From: Rubellimicrobium mesophilum DSM 19309
GTDB lineage: Bacteria; Pseudomonadota; Alphaproteobacteria; Rhodobacterales; Rhodobacteraceae
DNA: 64,000 nucleotides
Assembly (NCBI RefSeq): GCF_000600335.2
Contig: NZ_KK088571.1
Coordinates: forward strand, 17,501-81,500
Reading direction: 5' to 3'
The notes under the pieces were generated by a model that was given only the letters and a program-made list of their open reading frames with translations, was not told the origin of the DNA and did not search any database. A program made the position numbers and the translations under genes. Position 1 is the first letter of the stretch. The number at the start of each line of letters is the position of its first letter. Of the stretch, positions 48,510-57,397 are shown piece by piece.

Positions 48510-48986
48510 CTAAAGATGCACTGGATTCACGCCGAACCGACTGCGAATCTCGTCCGTAATAAGTGAGCGATGGCAGGCAGCGTGCCCGTGCTCCACACAG
48601 AAGAAACAGACAGCATCGTGACTGGAAATGATGACCGAAATCAACTCTGGGCCGGCGGCAGCGAGCACTTCTCGCCGATAACTTTCCGCGAAACTCGAGG
48701 ATAGTGCGACTCTGTCGCGCTTTCGTGTCCTGTCAGCGTTGTCCTGATCCTTCTGAATATCCCTGATTTTCTGAGTTGGGGCGAGCTGCTTCGCGTGACT
48801 GTACTGAACCTTTCTGTCAGCAAGCATCTCCTGAAGCTTTCCGGCATTTAGATGCCGGTACATCGGGCCGCGGACGAGGCGCCTTGCTCTTACATCAACT
48901 AACAATCCTATTCCGTTGTTCGTCAGCTTCTCGAAGAATTCGTCAACGCTATGGCCATATCCCCCGATTGTGAATACTTTTGTCAC
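48510..48986 (-). CDS. DUF488 family protein, copy 2
   Basis: 158 aa starting MTKVFTIGGYGHSVDEFFEKL. DUF488 features: TIGGYGHS at the start, LLVDVRARR, MYRHLNAGKLQEML, and the Cys motif CFFCVEHGHAACHRSLIT near the end (C-x2-C-x-E...CHR). Its start overlaps the stop of the first DUF488 gene by four bases. It differs from copy 1 in several positions around the Cys motif, so the two may have diverged in role. Confidence 0.82.
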   Translation of the reverse strand: MTKVFTIGGYGHSVDEFFEKLTNNGIGLLVDVRARRLVRGPMYRHLNAGKLQEMLADRKVQYSHAKQLAPTQKIRDIQKDQDNADRTRKRDRVALSSSFAESYRREVLAAAGPELISVIISSHDAVCFFCVEHGHAACHRSLITDEIRSRFGVNPVHL

Positions 48987-49531
48987 CGTTTATAGCGTCC
49001 TCTCGAGCGCGTCAGGGCTGGGTCAAAACTGAACAAGTCGAGCTGACTGCTGGCGATCCTTTCAATGACAACGATTTGGCTGGAGTTTTGCCCAGCCTTG
49101 TCTATGTGTGTGACATTGATGCCGCGAGCTTGAAGTTCGGCGCCGATAAGCTTTGATCTGTGGCAGTCTTCCGGCCTCTCCTCGCTGCACATTATGCAAA
49201 CGTGGAGGTCCTTCTTCGCTGCGGTCTCGAGCCGCTCCAGTCCGGCTTGGAAATATTCTTTACACCGCAGTTGTTGGTAATCTATCTTGCCGGTCTTGTC
49301 GTAGATTTGGGGGTCGTTTGGCCGTCCGCCAAGCTGGTCACCCATAAAAACATAGGTGATCCCTGCGGAGGCCGTGTGCCTCCTGAGTTGGTCAATATTG
49401 AAGTCTGGATTGAACTTCGAAAATGGGCTGCTCCGGACGTCCACGAGGAAGTCGCATTCTCTAGCCCGAAGGAGCTCTTGGATCTCAGCGAAGCTGCGGG
49501 TCCCATGGCCGACTGTATATATTCCTTGCAC
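48983..49531 (-). CDS. DUF488 family protein, copy 1
   Basis: 182 aa starting MQGIYTVGHGTRSFAEIQELL. The DUF488 hallmarks are clear: YTVGHGTRS, FLVDVRSSPFSKFNPDFN, ITYVFMGDQLGGRPND, and VCIMCSEERPEDCHRSKLIG with the conserved CxE..p..CHR residues. It leads a three-gene operon (DUF488, DUF488, dual-OB-like). The biochemical role of DUF488 is not settled as far as I know. The gene is clearly richer in A+T than the surrounding island. Confidence 0.85.
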   Translation of the reverse strand: MQGIYTVGHGTRSFAEIQELLRARECDFLVDVRSSPFSKFNPDFNIDQLRRHTASAGITYVFMGDQLGGRPNDPQIYDKTGKIDYQQLRCKEYFQAGLERLETAAKKDLHVCIMCSEERPEDCHRSKLIGAELQARGINVTHIDKAGQNSSQIVVIERIASSQLDLFSFDPALTRSRGRYKR

Positions 49532-49663
49532 TTGGGACCTCTGGTGGATGTCGTGCCTAGCTTAGGTTGAACTCGGCGCCCGAATCCAGCGGAGCTTGCA
49601 GTAGCAGATCTTGGTGTGGTGCGCTCGACGTGATCAGCCCCCATTGGGTGGCCCAAGTGAATG

Positions 49664-49851
49664 TTAGTGCAGCACTGGTCGTGGCGCCACCGGCAGCCTG
49701 GCCGGCGGAGCGGGTTTGGCTGGCGCAGCCGGCCAGGCGGTGAAGGCCGGGAGGATGACCTCCGGGGCGGGTGGTCTATAGCCCAGCGAGGCGTGGGGCC
49801 GGACTGTATTGTAGTGTCTGCGCCAGCTTTCGATGGCGGTCTCCGCCTCCC
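49664..49851 (-). pseudogene. IS3-family transposase C-terminal remnant
   Basis: Leftward translation gives EAETAIESWRRHYNTVRPH and ASLGYRPPAPEVILPAF, followed by an Ala/Pro tail ending VAPRPVLH. The W..hYN..RPH.sLgy.pP pattern is the conserved end of IS3-family (rve) integrases. The upstream part is missing: the inverted-repeat element at 49856 interrupts or abuts it. Confidence 0.8.
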
Positions 49852-49855
49852 CTAG

Positions 49856-50015
49856 CAGGCTGCTGAAAAACTAACTTGGGGTGAGCTGGCGGGGAACAGC
49901 GTTCCGTAACTGGACCTCTGTCATCGCCCAGTGGCACTCACTAATCGCTGAAACGTGAGAAAGTTCTGCACGGGCTGCCCTGCACCTCTGGTCGTAGGAG
50001 TTTCTCAGCAGCCTG
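49856..50015. repeat. 160-bp MITE-like element with CTAG target duplication
   Basis: CAGGCTGCTGAAAAACT at 49856-49872 is the inverted copy of the right end 49999-50015 (complement CAGGCTGCTGAGAAACT, one mismatch). CTAG flanks both sides (49852-49855 and 50016-50019). The ends and the palindromic 4-bp duplication are like those of IS1182-type elements as I recall them. No transposase fits inside, so it is non-autonomous. Confidence 0.8.
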
Positions 50016-50108
50016 CTAGACGGTGCGCGGGGCAGGGTCCTTGGACGCAGGGCTCGCTAATCCAGCCTGCAATCGTCCGTTTCTCAGCAGTGGATGTGAC
50101 CGGAAATG

Positions 50109-50140
50109 CAGAGGGGGTGCATGCGCATCTCCCCCTCTGT
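50109..50140. terminator. strong inverted repeat, possible terminator
   Basis: CAGAGGGGG and CCCCCTCTG enclose a GCATGCGC-containing centre, giving a long GC-rich hairpin. It lies downstream of the doubtful leftward ORF 50189-50365. It could be a terminator or an insertion-sequence end. Confidence 0.4.
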
Positions 50141-50188
50141 GAGTCGGCAGCGAGGCCAGACCCTCCCTTTGGCCGGCCGTCCGCCGCC

Positions 50189-50365
50189 TTATGTCCGACG
50201 CCGCTTGACCTCGCGAACCACACTCTCACGGACACGGAGTTGGCTTTCGATCATCTCCTGGCGGGTGGCGCCGCGATAGGCTTCGGCGAGAACCTGTTCC
50301 GCGATCCGGATGATGCGAGCGCGCTTGTCGTCCGAGTGGCGCTCTTCCGTTCTGATGTGCTTCAA
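50189..50365 (-). CDS. doubtful 58-aa basic helical ORF
   Basis: From a TTG at 50365 the frame reads LKHIRTEERHSDDKRARIIR and continues EQVLAEAYRGATRQEMIESQL to REVKRRRT and TAA. The composition is protein-like (charged helix), but the start is weak and no family is recognised. It may be a fragment of a larger lost gene. Confidence 0.25.
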   Translation of the reverse strand: MKHIRTEERHSDDKRARIIRIAEQVLAEAYRGATRQEMIESQLRVRESVVREVKRRRT

Positions 50366-50622
50366 CTGAGTCGAGCCTCCATGACTTGCCAGCCCGCCGG
50401 GATGGCAGGCCAGAACAAAATCTGAGGCTTTATAGGATCTACATAGGACCGGCTTGATACGTCAGAGAGTCGTCCGGATCAAGCGCTTTCCTGGTCTGCT
50501 CGCGAGATCCGGTCCGGGCGTCGGGCTGGCCCGAACAGGTGTTCGTGCTTCGGCGTGTCCTGCCATCCCAGCCGCGTCACGCAGACAGGAACCGCATGGA
50601 TCAGCCGAAGCCGCGGGCCGCC

Positions 50623-53307
50623 TCACCCTTGGGAGACCTGTCGGCGAGGAGGCGGCGAGAAGTCGGGCGCCGCCTCATCCAGGGTCGTGAGGATCCCGAT
50701 CTCCTCCTCGGTGCATCCTGTCCGGTCGTGGTGAGGTATGACGATGCCATGGAGCTGTGCCCTTAGGTCGTCCCAGCGGTCCAGGAGGACGGCCCAATGG
50801 TGGGCATCGTAGGTCCCGCCAAAGATCACTGGCCGGATCTCGATGCGGGGCAGCGTTCCTTCCCCTGTCTCGAGGGCGCGCTGGACCGACGCAGCCCAGT
50901 GGCTCGCCACCCGGTCCACGCGTCCGATCTGCTGTTCCACCACCCCGGGTTCCACTCCGGGTGGATGAGGACGACGACACGGCAGGCCCTGTGCAGGTTG
51001 AGGCCTTCGCGCCCGACGAGCGACTGGGCCACGAGGACGCGCGGGTTGCTTTCGCGACGGTTGAACGCAAGCTGGAGCGCCCGCCGGGCGGGCATCTCGG
51101 TCGAGCCGGACATGAACCGCGCAAAGCGCCCCCCGTTCGACACGGTACTCGACCTCGAGCCGGTTCTCGGTGTCAGACCACACGGCGAGGGCCTTGTCCT
51201 CGTCGATCGGTTCGCGGAGGTCCAGGGCGTCCCGACCCTGGTCCCGCAGGGCGGAGACCAGATCGATGAAGCTCTCGGCGACGGCCCTCGGGGGGAACTC
51301 CGCGGCCGCCGGACGCTCCCCAGTGTCGGCGGACGGTTCGGCAACGCGCTCTCCGAGGAGCTGCTCGATCGCGGCCGCGAGGTGGGTCGGGCGGTCCGTC
51401 CGACGGGCGGCCGCCAGGAGCGCCGCCGCGCCGGGCTCGTCAGGGCGCAGCCCTTCGCCGATGAGGTCGAAGATCTTTTGGCGCAGCCGGCCACGGCGTC
51501 GCTCGAGGACCAGATACTGCGCCGCAAGGGCCGCATCGATCCGCCCGAGGTCGAAGGGGTCCGGCCGCCCGAGCTGACGATGGGCGGCCTCGACGGCGGA
51601 GCGGTCCTCCTGCGCGACCTGGCTCTGGGGCCAGAGCCGTCCTTCATCCAGGGCGCGGAGCATCTGGCGCGCGTTCAGGAGTGCGACGAGCGCCCGCATC
51701 GGCGCGGTGAAGCGCCCGAAGACGAGAACCTTCTCGCCGCGGGTCGCGTAGTCGTCGATCTCCCGTGCCGCCGCGACGATCGCGGGATGCTCGAAGAGCG
51801 GATCGGAACGCCCGCCGACCTGGGCGAGGACTCCCTTCCACCACGAGATGCGTTGCGCCCGCTTGTCCGGGGGGCCGCCCTCGCTCGAAGTCGCACCCAC
51901 CGCTTCGGGGTCGGAGGCGGCGATCCCCTCCGGGTCGCCGTCGAGCGCGAGGGTCGGATCGACCTCCTCTTGGCCGGCATGATCGAGGCCGGACGCGATG
52001 CCATGCCCGTTGCCGAAGGTCAGCCTTAGCCGCTTGGAGAGAGGGTCCTTGCCCATCTCCGAGACGAACGAAAGCGCCTCGACCGCGCAGACCGCACGCT
52101 TCCAGGACGGATCGAGACGGGACAGGTCGACCGGGATCTCGTGCTGCCACCGGTAGGAATCGACATCGGCCGCAAGGGGCTCATGGAGCGCGGCCGATCG
52201 GTTCCGCAGCACGGCCTGCCGGTACCGGACCACATCCTCGTCGCGTCGCTTGTCGCGCCGGAGGACGAAGGGCGAGAGCGCCTCCTGGAACGCGCGTGCC
52301 GCATCGGAGAACTCCTGGCGCGCATCTGGGCTGCTCCTCCAAGCGTGCCGGAGCCGGGCCAGGCTCTTGGCGTAACGGCTCGTGACGCCGCGGATCCGGT
52401 TCTTCGTCGTGTCGTCCCTGACCCCCGCTCGCGCAAGCGAGTCCACCCATTGGCCGGCATTGAGCTCGACGGGCGTCGCGGTCAGGCAAAGGTGCCGCCG
52501 GCTGCTCGACCCGAGAAGAACCTCCCCGAGGAGACGGGACAGCCCGCTTTCGTCGTGCCGGCTCTTGTGGGCTTCGTCGACGATGACGAGATCGAAGGCG
52601 CCGAGGCCCAGCCCGACGGCCTGATGGAGCCGCCGGCGATTGCCCCCGTTCGCCTCGAAGTCCTGCGCCGCGCTGGCGTCCCGCCACGTCGTTTCCTGCC
52701 GCAGCGCGTCGAGCCGCTGCATCATCTCGGGACTGCCCTGCGCGCTGCGAGCCCAAATCGAGTGGGCGGCCGTCCGGACGGACGGGTCGAGGTTCCGTTC
52801 GAAGTCGGGGAAGCCGTTGGGGGCCCGCCCGGATGCCGACCGTTGGGCCAGCCCGACCAGGGCGGGAAGAAGCTGGGTCCGCTGCCGCGGGCCGTTCGGG
52901 TGGAGCCTCCAGTTCACGAGCCCATGCGACAGCAGGACGACCGACCGGTCGAACCAGGGCCGGGGCGCGCTGGGGTCCGACCAGGCGCCGATGAACTGCC
53001 AGAAACTGCGGACGGCCTCTCCCGGAGCGGGGAAGCCAGCCTTCTTGAACTCGTCCTGCCACTGGTAGGCGAGGGTGGTGGGGATGAGGATGGCCACGCG
53101 GCCCCCCGCCTCGGTGACGGCGCGGGCCGCGGCGACGGCGATGCGCGTCTTACCCAGGCCCACCTCGTCGGCCAGGATGACTCCGTGCTGCGGAAGCCGT
53201 TCGGCAAGGAGGCACAGACTGTCCCGCTGACCCTCGTTGAGGAAGGTTCCAGGAGCGTCCGCGATCTCCCGCAGCCGCTCAGCGACCGTTGACCAATCAA
53301 CCGACAT
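50623..53307 (-). CDS. SNF2-family helicase with compensating frameshift pair
   Basis: 894 codons starting MSVDWSTVAERLREIADAPG at 53307, overlapping the upstream stop by 11 bases. Motifs: Walker A LADEVGLGKTRIAVA near 45-55, LIPTTLAYQWQDEF, Walker B VIVDEAHKSRHDE, motif III LTATPVELNAG, the second RecA domain EKVLVFGRFTAPMRAL, and GRVDRVASHW. Between 51134 and 50943 the printed frame is nonsense, while the next frame reads ARRALQLAFNRRES, LVAQSLVGREGLNLHRA and VVVLIHPEWNPG, i.e. motif V. A +1 in the C6 run (51129-51134) and a -1 in the C4 run (50943-50946) explain this. It is the last gene of its operon. Confidence 0.88.
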   Translation of the reverse strand: MSVDWSTVAERLREIADAPGTFLNEGQRDSLCLLAERLPQHGVILADEVGLGKTRIAVAAARAVTEAGGRVAILIPTTLAYQWQDEFKKAGFPAPGEAVRSFWQFIGAWSDPSAPRPWFDRSVVLLSHGLVNWRLHPNGPRQRTQLLPALVGLAQRSASGRAPNGFPDFERNLDPSVRTAAHSIWARSAQGSPEMMQRLDALRQETTWRDASAAQDFEANGGNRRRLHQAVGLGLGAFDLVIVDEAHKSRHDESGLSRLLGEVLLGSSSRRHLCLTATPVELNAGQWVDSLARAGVRDDTTKNRIRGVTSRYAKSLARLRHAWRSSPDARQEFSDAARAFQEALSPFVLRRDKRRDEDVVRYRQAVLRNRSAALHEPLAADVDSYRWQHEIPVDLSRLDPSWKRAVCAVEALSFVSEMGKDPLSKRLRLTFGNGHGIASGLDHAGQEEVDPTLALDGDPEGIAASDPEAVGATSSEGGPPDKRAQRISWWKGVLAQVGGRSDPLFEHPAIVAAAREIDDYATRGEKVLVFGRFTAPMRALVALLNARQMLRALDEGRLWPQSQVAQEDRSAVEAAHRQLGRPDPFDLGRIDAALAAQYLVLERRRGRLRQKIFDLIGEGLRPDEPGAAALLAAARRTDRPTHLAAAIEQLLGERVAEPSADTGERPAAAEFPPRAVAESFIDLVSALRDQGRDALDLREPIDEDKALAVWSDTENRLEVEYRVERGALCAVHVRLDRDARPAGAPACVQPSRKQPARPRGPVARRARRPQPAQGLPCRRPHPPGVEPGVVEQQIGRVDRVASHWAASVQRALETGEGTLPRIEIRPVIFGGTYDAHHWAVLLDRWDDLRAQLHGIVIPHHDRTGCTEEEIGILTTLDEAAPDFSPPPRRQVSQG

Positions 53308-55262
53308 CGCGCTGCCACCTCCCATCAAGGCCGTTCACCTGCCAGCCCCTTTCGACCATGTCCAATGTGCGTTCGTAGCGTTCCGCATCCGGTCCGGGGG
53401 CGAGGGAAAAGTCCGGGCGGAACGGGGCGGCGCGCAACGGCCCGAGCGGGTTCAGCGACAGGCTGCGGAAGAAGGCCACCGCCGGGTCGTCCTTGGCGGC
53501 CTCGAGCGTCTGCCCCAGGCGGACGCACCAGGCCGTCCAGTCCAGGGGATGGATCGCGGTCTGGCGATCGGCGATGCGTTCCACCAGCTCCATGATGCGC
53601 CTGACCGGATAGGAGGAGGGCAGGCTCGTGCCGCGCCCCTCGCCCTCGCCCTCGCCCTTGCCCGTCCCGTCGCCCCCGGTGGTCTCCTCGTCTCCGGGTG
53701 GCTCGGAGGGCGGCAGCGGGAAGTCGGACAAGGCCCACCAGACCTCGTCGACGGCGATGGAGGGCAGCGGACGGGCGGCCATCCGTCCGTCCGCGCCGAT
53801 GACGGGGACGCGCTCTGTCAGGGCTCGTCCGTCGGAGCTCCAGGACACCGTCACCTCGACGGGTTGCTCTCCCGCCCATTCCCAGCCCCCGTCGATGCGG
53901 CGGCAGGGGCGGCCCGTCGGATCGAGCAGGTCGCAGGAGCTGTCGGCCGGCTCCGGTGGCCGGAGCGGGGCGGCCGGGCTGTCGGGTCGCCACAAGAGAT
54001 AGGGCACCGGCGGGGCCAGATAGGCGGGCGGGCGGTCCGGCATGTCCTCGCCGCCGCTCAGGGCGCCGGGCTCGACCCGCGTGTCCTCGCTCCAGGCGAT
54101 CGGCAGGAGCCGGCGGACGGGGTGGCCCTTGTCGGACGGGCGGTCTTCCCAGGTCAGGGTCCGGGGTCTCAGCACCACGCCGGCTTCCAGGTTGCCGCCG
54201 GCCGAGGCGGCCCGCATCATCCCGGGCGGCGTCAGGTTCCCGGAGCCGAGGTAAAGCCAGGCGTTCGCGCAAAGGGAATCCTCGTCGCGCCAGTTCGCGG
54301 CGAAGAGGAATTTCGCATGGAGGAAGCGGGAAGGGCCCTTCGGTGTCACGGCCCGTCGAATCGTCCAGCCCCGCGCCGCGATGGCGTCGACCGCCGTGGC
54401 CACCGCCTGGCAGGCCTCCGGGTTGACGTAGAGGTCCACCCAAGGCTTCTGCTTCTTCAGCGCGCCGGCCTTCTGCAACTCGGCCACGACGGCGTCGAGG
54501 ACCGAGGGCACGAGGCCGGGCGCCGTGGCGCTTTCGTAGAAGCCGGAGCCGATGGACAGGTAGTTCCTTGGACCGGCGGGGATCCGGTCGCAGATCTGGG
54601 GCAGCAGGGCCTGGCTGCGGCTGTCAATGAAGCGCGGGGCCGGAGGCTTGGGCAAACTCGCCGGCAGGTCGGCGACCCACTGGTCGAGGGCGTCCATCGC
54701 CTCCCGCGTGACGGGAGGGGCCGCATCGAGGGGCGATGACGGAACCTTGCCGCGGAGCCATTGCAGGAAGTCCGCGGCGGCGGCGACATCCACGGCGTTC
54801 TGGGTGGCGTCGCGGCCCCTGGTCTCGCCGGAGGCGATCTCGACGGTCCAGGCCAGGTCCAGGCTGTCGTCCAGCGTGGCGCGGGTCCAGTTGCCGGTCG
54901 AAACGATCAGTCGGAGCCGCCAATCCTTGGGCTCCGACACGGCGCGGAACCCCAGCAGCGCGACCTTGGCGTGCATCAGGCCGAAGGGGAGCTTCGAGGG
55001 CAGCGGCACGATGGAGGACCCCCGGCACGTCGAGCAGCGAGAGCCGCTCCTGGCCGGGGTCGAGGATGAGCGCGAGCGACACCTCGCCCGCCGCGGCGCG
55101 CTGCGCATGGGTCCGGCGCGTGAAGCGCTCGACGGCCCTGTTCAGGAAGAGGACGTCGGCGGAGTAGCCGCAGACCCAGCCGAAATGGCCGACATGGCCA
55201 TCGGGGGCTTCGAACAACTGAGCCAGCGTCGGGTGACGGTCGGTGCCGAAGGACATGTTCAT
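53297..55262 (-). pseudogene. phospholipase-D-like protein with two HKD motifs (one frameshift)
   Basis: About 655 aa once joined. The start MNMSFGTDRHPTLAQLFEAP at 55262 lies five bases after the upstream stop. The frame changes at the C5 run 55019-55023; removing one base gives DVPGSSIVPLPSKLPFGLMHAK. Two PLD signatures follow: HAKVALLGF...STGNWT and HAKFLFAANW...LGSGNLT, each H-x-K then a G/S-N element. The C-terminal region is Glu/Gly-rich, then helical. DISARM DrmC is a much shorter one-HKD PLD protein as I recall, so this is a different type. A nuclease role is the obvious guess. Confidence 0.8.
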
Positions 55263-55266
55263 GGGG

Positions 55267-56526
55267 TTACCGGTGCCCTGCGAGATCGGGGGCCAGATGA
55301 TACAGGTTGCGGACACGGAAGGAGATGGAGGGGGGAAGCTCTCCTTCCTCGATCACCGGGGCGTCCGGCGCTTCCTCGTCCTCCACGAGGGCGGGCGCGG
55401 CGATGGGGCGTCCGGCGAAGGCGCCTCCGGGCCGCAGTTCTCCGTCGACGAGGCGAAGGATGCGACCGTCCCGGGCGACTAGCGACCGGATCACCTCCAC
55501 GTCGCTCCGTTGGATGCATTCGTTGCAGAAGGCGGTCGCCATGCGGTCGGGAGAGGGATCGTGGTCCTCGGCCAGAAAGGCCTTCGCGGCGTACCGAAGC
55601 GCCTGGAGCCTGTCCGCGGGCACGAGGGAGGGCGCCAGATCGACGGGGACCCGCTGCCGGGGGAAGGCACCAAGGCCGGCCTCGAGATGGTCGAGCACCG
55701 ATCCCCTGTCGACGGCGCCGCCCAGGGCGACCACCTCGAAGAAGCGCGCTCCGGCCCGCATGTCCCGCCAATGCGCGTCGTCCTCGATCTCGTCCGGGCG
55801 GGTGGCCCAGTCCGTATGGCTGCGCCGGTCCCGGCGAAGGGCTCCGATCCAGGCCAGCGCCTCGCGGCGTCGGGTGCGGTCCGAGGCAGGGCCCGACAGG
55901 AAGCCGTCCCGCAGGATTTCCGAGACCGCGCCGGTCAGCGGGCTCGTGGGATCGAGTTCCGCCCGCAGTTCTGTTCGCCTCCTGGGGAGAGGGCCGCCGC
56001 AGACCCAGCGGAGAAGCATGGCGCGCGAGCTCGGAAAGGCGTTCTCCAGCAGCCGCAGGCCCCGCGACGTGACGTTGTAGCCGTTGAACCGACGGCTCTC
56101 CCCCTCCGCAAGTCCAAAGGCGTGCAAGGGCGCGAGCGTTCCCACCCGCATGGGCTGGGTCACGTAGAAGCTGCGTGTCCCAGCCGTGGCGAAGCTCAGG
56201 TCGCGCAGGTCCCTGTGCCGGGAAAGCTTCTGCCGGCCCGGCAAGCGGGCGTCCCGAGGCCAACCCAGGTGCCTGAGGCTCAGCCACACGGCCAGCGCCT
56301 CGACAGCATTGGCCGCGGCGATGTTCGACAGGTCCTGTCCGCCCGCGCGGGCCCGCTCGGCCAGATGGATGCCCAGCAGGGCCAGGAGAAGCTGGCGGCC
56401 GAACCAAGCATTACCGAGACCTGGCACCGCAAGCTCGTTGAAGGCGCGGACAGCGGCGCCGAGTCCCAAGGGCCGGCTCCGCCGTTCGGATTCGGCCTGC
56501 TCCGTGCCGAGGAGTCCCCATTCCAT
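55267..56526 (-). CDS. unrecognised protein of the PLD-SNF2 cassette
   Basis: 419 aa when started at MEWGLLGTEQAESERRSR (56526); the frame is open 58 codons further without support. The N-terminal third is helical (NAWFGRQLLLALLGIHLAERA, NAVEALAVWLSLRHLGW). The middle contains RSFYVTQPMRVGTLAPLHAFGL and a winged-helix-like stretch (SRGLRLLENAFPSSRAMLLRW). The end is acidic then VRNLYHLAPDLAG. I know no family. Its stop is five bases from the PLD start, so it is co-transcribed. The helical and winged-helix look suggests a DNA- or partner-binding subunit. Confidence 0.72.
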   Translation of the reverse strand: MEWGLLGTEQAESERRSRPLGLGAAVRAFNELAVPGLGNAWFGRQLLLALLGIHLAERARAGGQDLSNIAAANAVEALAVWLSLRHLGWPRDARLPGRQKLSRHRDLRDLSFATAGTRSFYVTQPMRVGTLAPLHAFGLAEGESRRFNGYNVTSRGLRLLENAFPSSRAMLLRWVCGGPLPRRRTELRAELDPTSPLTGAVSEILRDGFLSGPASDRTRRREALAWIGALRRDRRSHTDWATRPDEIEDDAHWRDMRAGARFFEVVALGGAVDRGSVLDHLEAGLGAFPRQRVPVDLAPSLVPADRLQALRYAAKAFLAEDHDPSPDRMATAFCNECIQRSDVEVIRSLVARDGRILRLVDGELRPGGAFAGRPIAAPALVEDEEAPDAPVIEEGELPPSISFRVRNLYHLAPDLAGHR

Positions 56527-56696
56527 ACGATCATCCACTCCACAGACTCCTGGACATGCGGCGGATGGCGACCGCCGATGCCCTTTTGATGACATTTCCG
56601 AGGCACCGGCCCGGACATGCGGTTGGACAGGCGGGGTGGCGTGGCCCCGCGGCTCGGGCGGCGATGAGGGGCCGGCGCCGTGCCATTCCCTGCGCA

Positions 56697-57053
56697 TCAC
56701 CGTGGGGCCCTCACGCGGAACCCGACCGGCTCGACCCCGCCGCCCGGCTTGGTCGCCTGTTCGCGGGCGAGCTCGCCGAGGATCCGCTCCGAGTCCCCAA
56801 GCCCCAAGAGCCGGACGCGTCGAAGCACCGCGGCGAAGTCTCCGGGCGTGAGACGATCAAGGCGGGACAGGCCGGCCGGAGCGGCAAGATCGAAGAAGTG
56901 CCGGAAGGCGTCCCGAGCCTGGTCCGGGTCAAGCGGGCGGAACTCCACCTTGAGGGTGAAGCGCCGCATTGAGGCCGGGTCGAGCCGGTCGACGAGGTTG
57001 GTCGTGCAGGCGAAGGGCAGAGGGTGGTCCTCCATCACAGGTTCTGCGCGTCT
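56697..57053 (-). pseudogene. C-terminal remnant of a AAA+ ATPase
   Basis: The readable part runs PVMEDHPLPFACTTNLVDRLD (sensor 1 region), DPASMRRFTLKVEFRPLD (arginine finger and sensor 2 side) and a helical lid ending GGGVEPVGFRVRAPR. The Walker A and B halves are missing: sequence homologous to the family stops at about 57050, where an unrelated fragment on the other strand begins. It lies 170 bp upstream of the unknown gene on the same strand, so the cassette was probably AAA-unknown-PLD-SNF2 before truncation. Confidence 0.7.
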
Positions 57054-57067
57054 GGTCTGAGCGCGTG

Positions 57068-57397
57068 ATGCAGGCAGGTCATGGCCGGCCATTGCAGAGG
57101 GAACTCTGTCAGCGGCTGAGTAGCTCACTGCGGGAGGCGCTTGTCATTAGGAACCTCGTTTGTCACGGGCTGATCGGCTACTCCGCAGACGTCCCACACA
57201 GGTCCGAAGAAGCTCATCTTCTTGTTGAACTCGACGGGAACAGGCGACGCCTCACTTGGACCGAGCTGCAGACGATGTTCGAATGGATGTCGCGGAGCAG
57301 ATGGCTCATCCGCGATCTGACACACGCAGCTATCGGAAAAGATGCTGCAGCGAGCGAGGCGAGCCTGCGCGGGTGGGAGAGATTTTCTCAGCAGTGA
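57068..57397 (+). pseudogene. C-terminal fragment of an unknown helical protein
   Basis: The frame reads SSLREALVIRNLVCHGLIGY, then HLLVELDGNRRRLTWTELQT and MFEWMSRSRWLIRDLTHAA, to the stop at 57397. The RN-hxxHG pattern occurs in many helical proteins of unknown function. The ATG at 57068 lies almost at the breakpoint with the AAA+ remnant, so the upstream part was probably lost there. Confidence 0.45.

Larger units (their letters stand above)
49532..50622. other. degenerate insertion-sequence debris between two defence blocks
   Basis: Apart from the IS3 remnant, the 160-bp inverted-repeat element, a hairpin and one doubtful small ORF listed separately, I see nothing coding here. Base composition changes sharply from A+T-rich (left) to G+C-rich (right). 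Confidence 0.5.

Noticed and set aside
50623..56526. A 7-deazaguanine (Dpd) DNA-modification cluster because of the PLD and SNF2 genes
   Set aside because: No tgt-like dpdA or preQ0 pathway gene is present in the window, and the remaining Dpd families are not recognisable.
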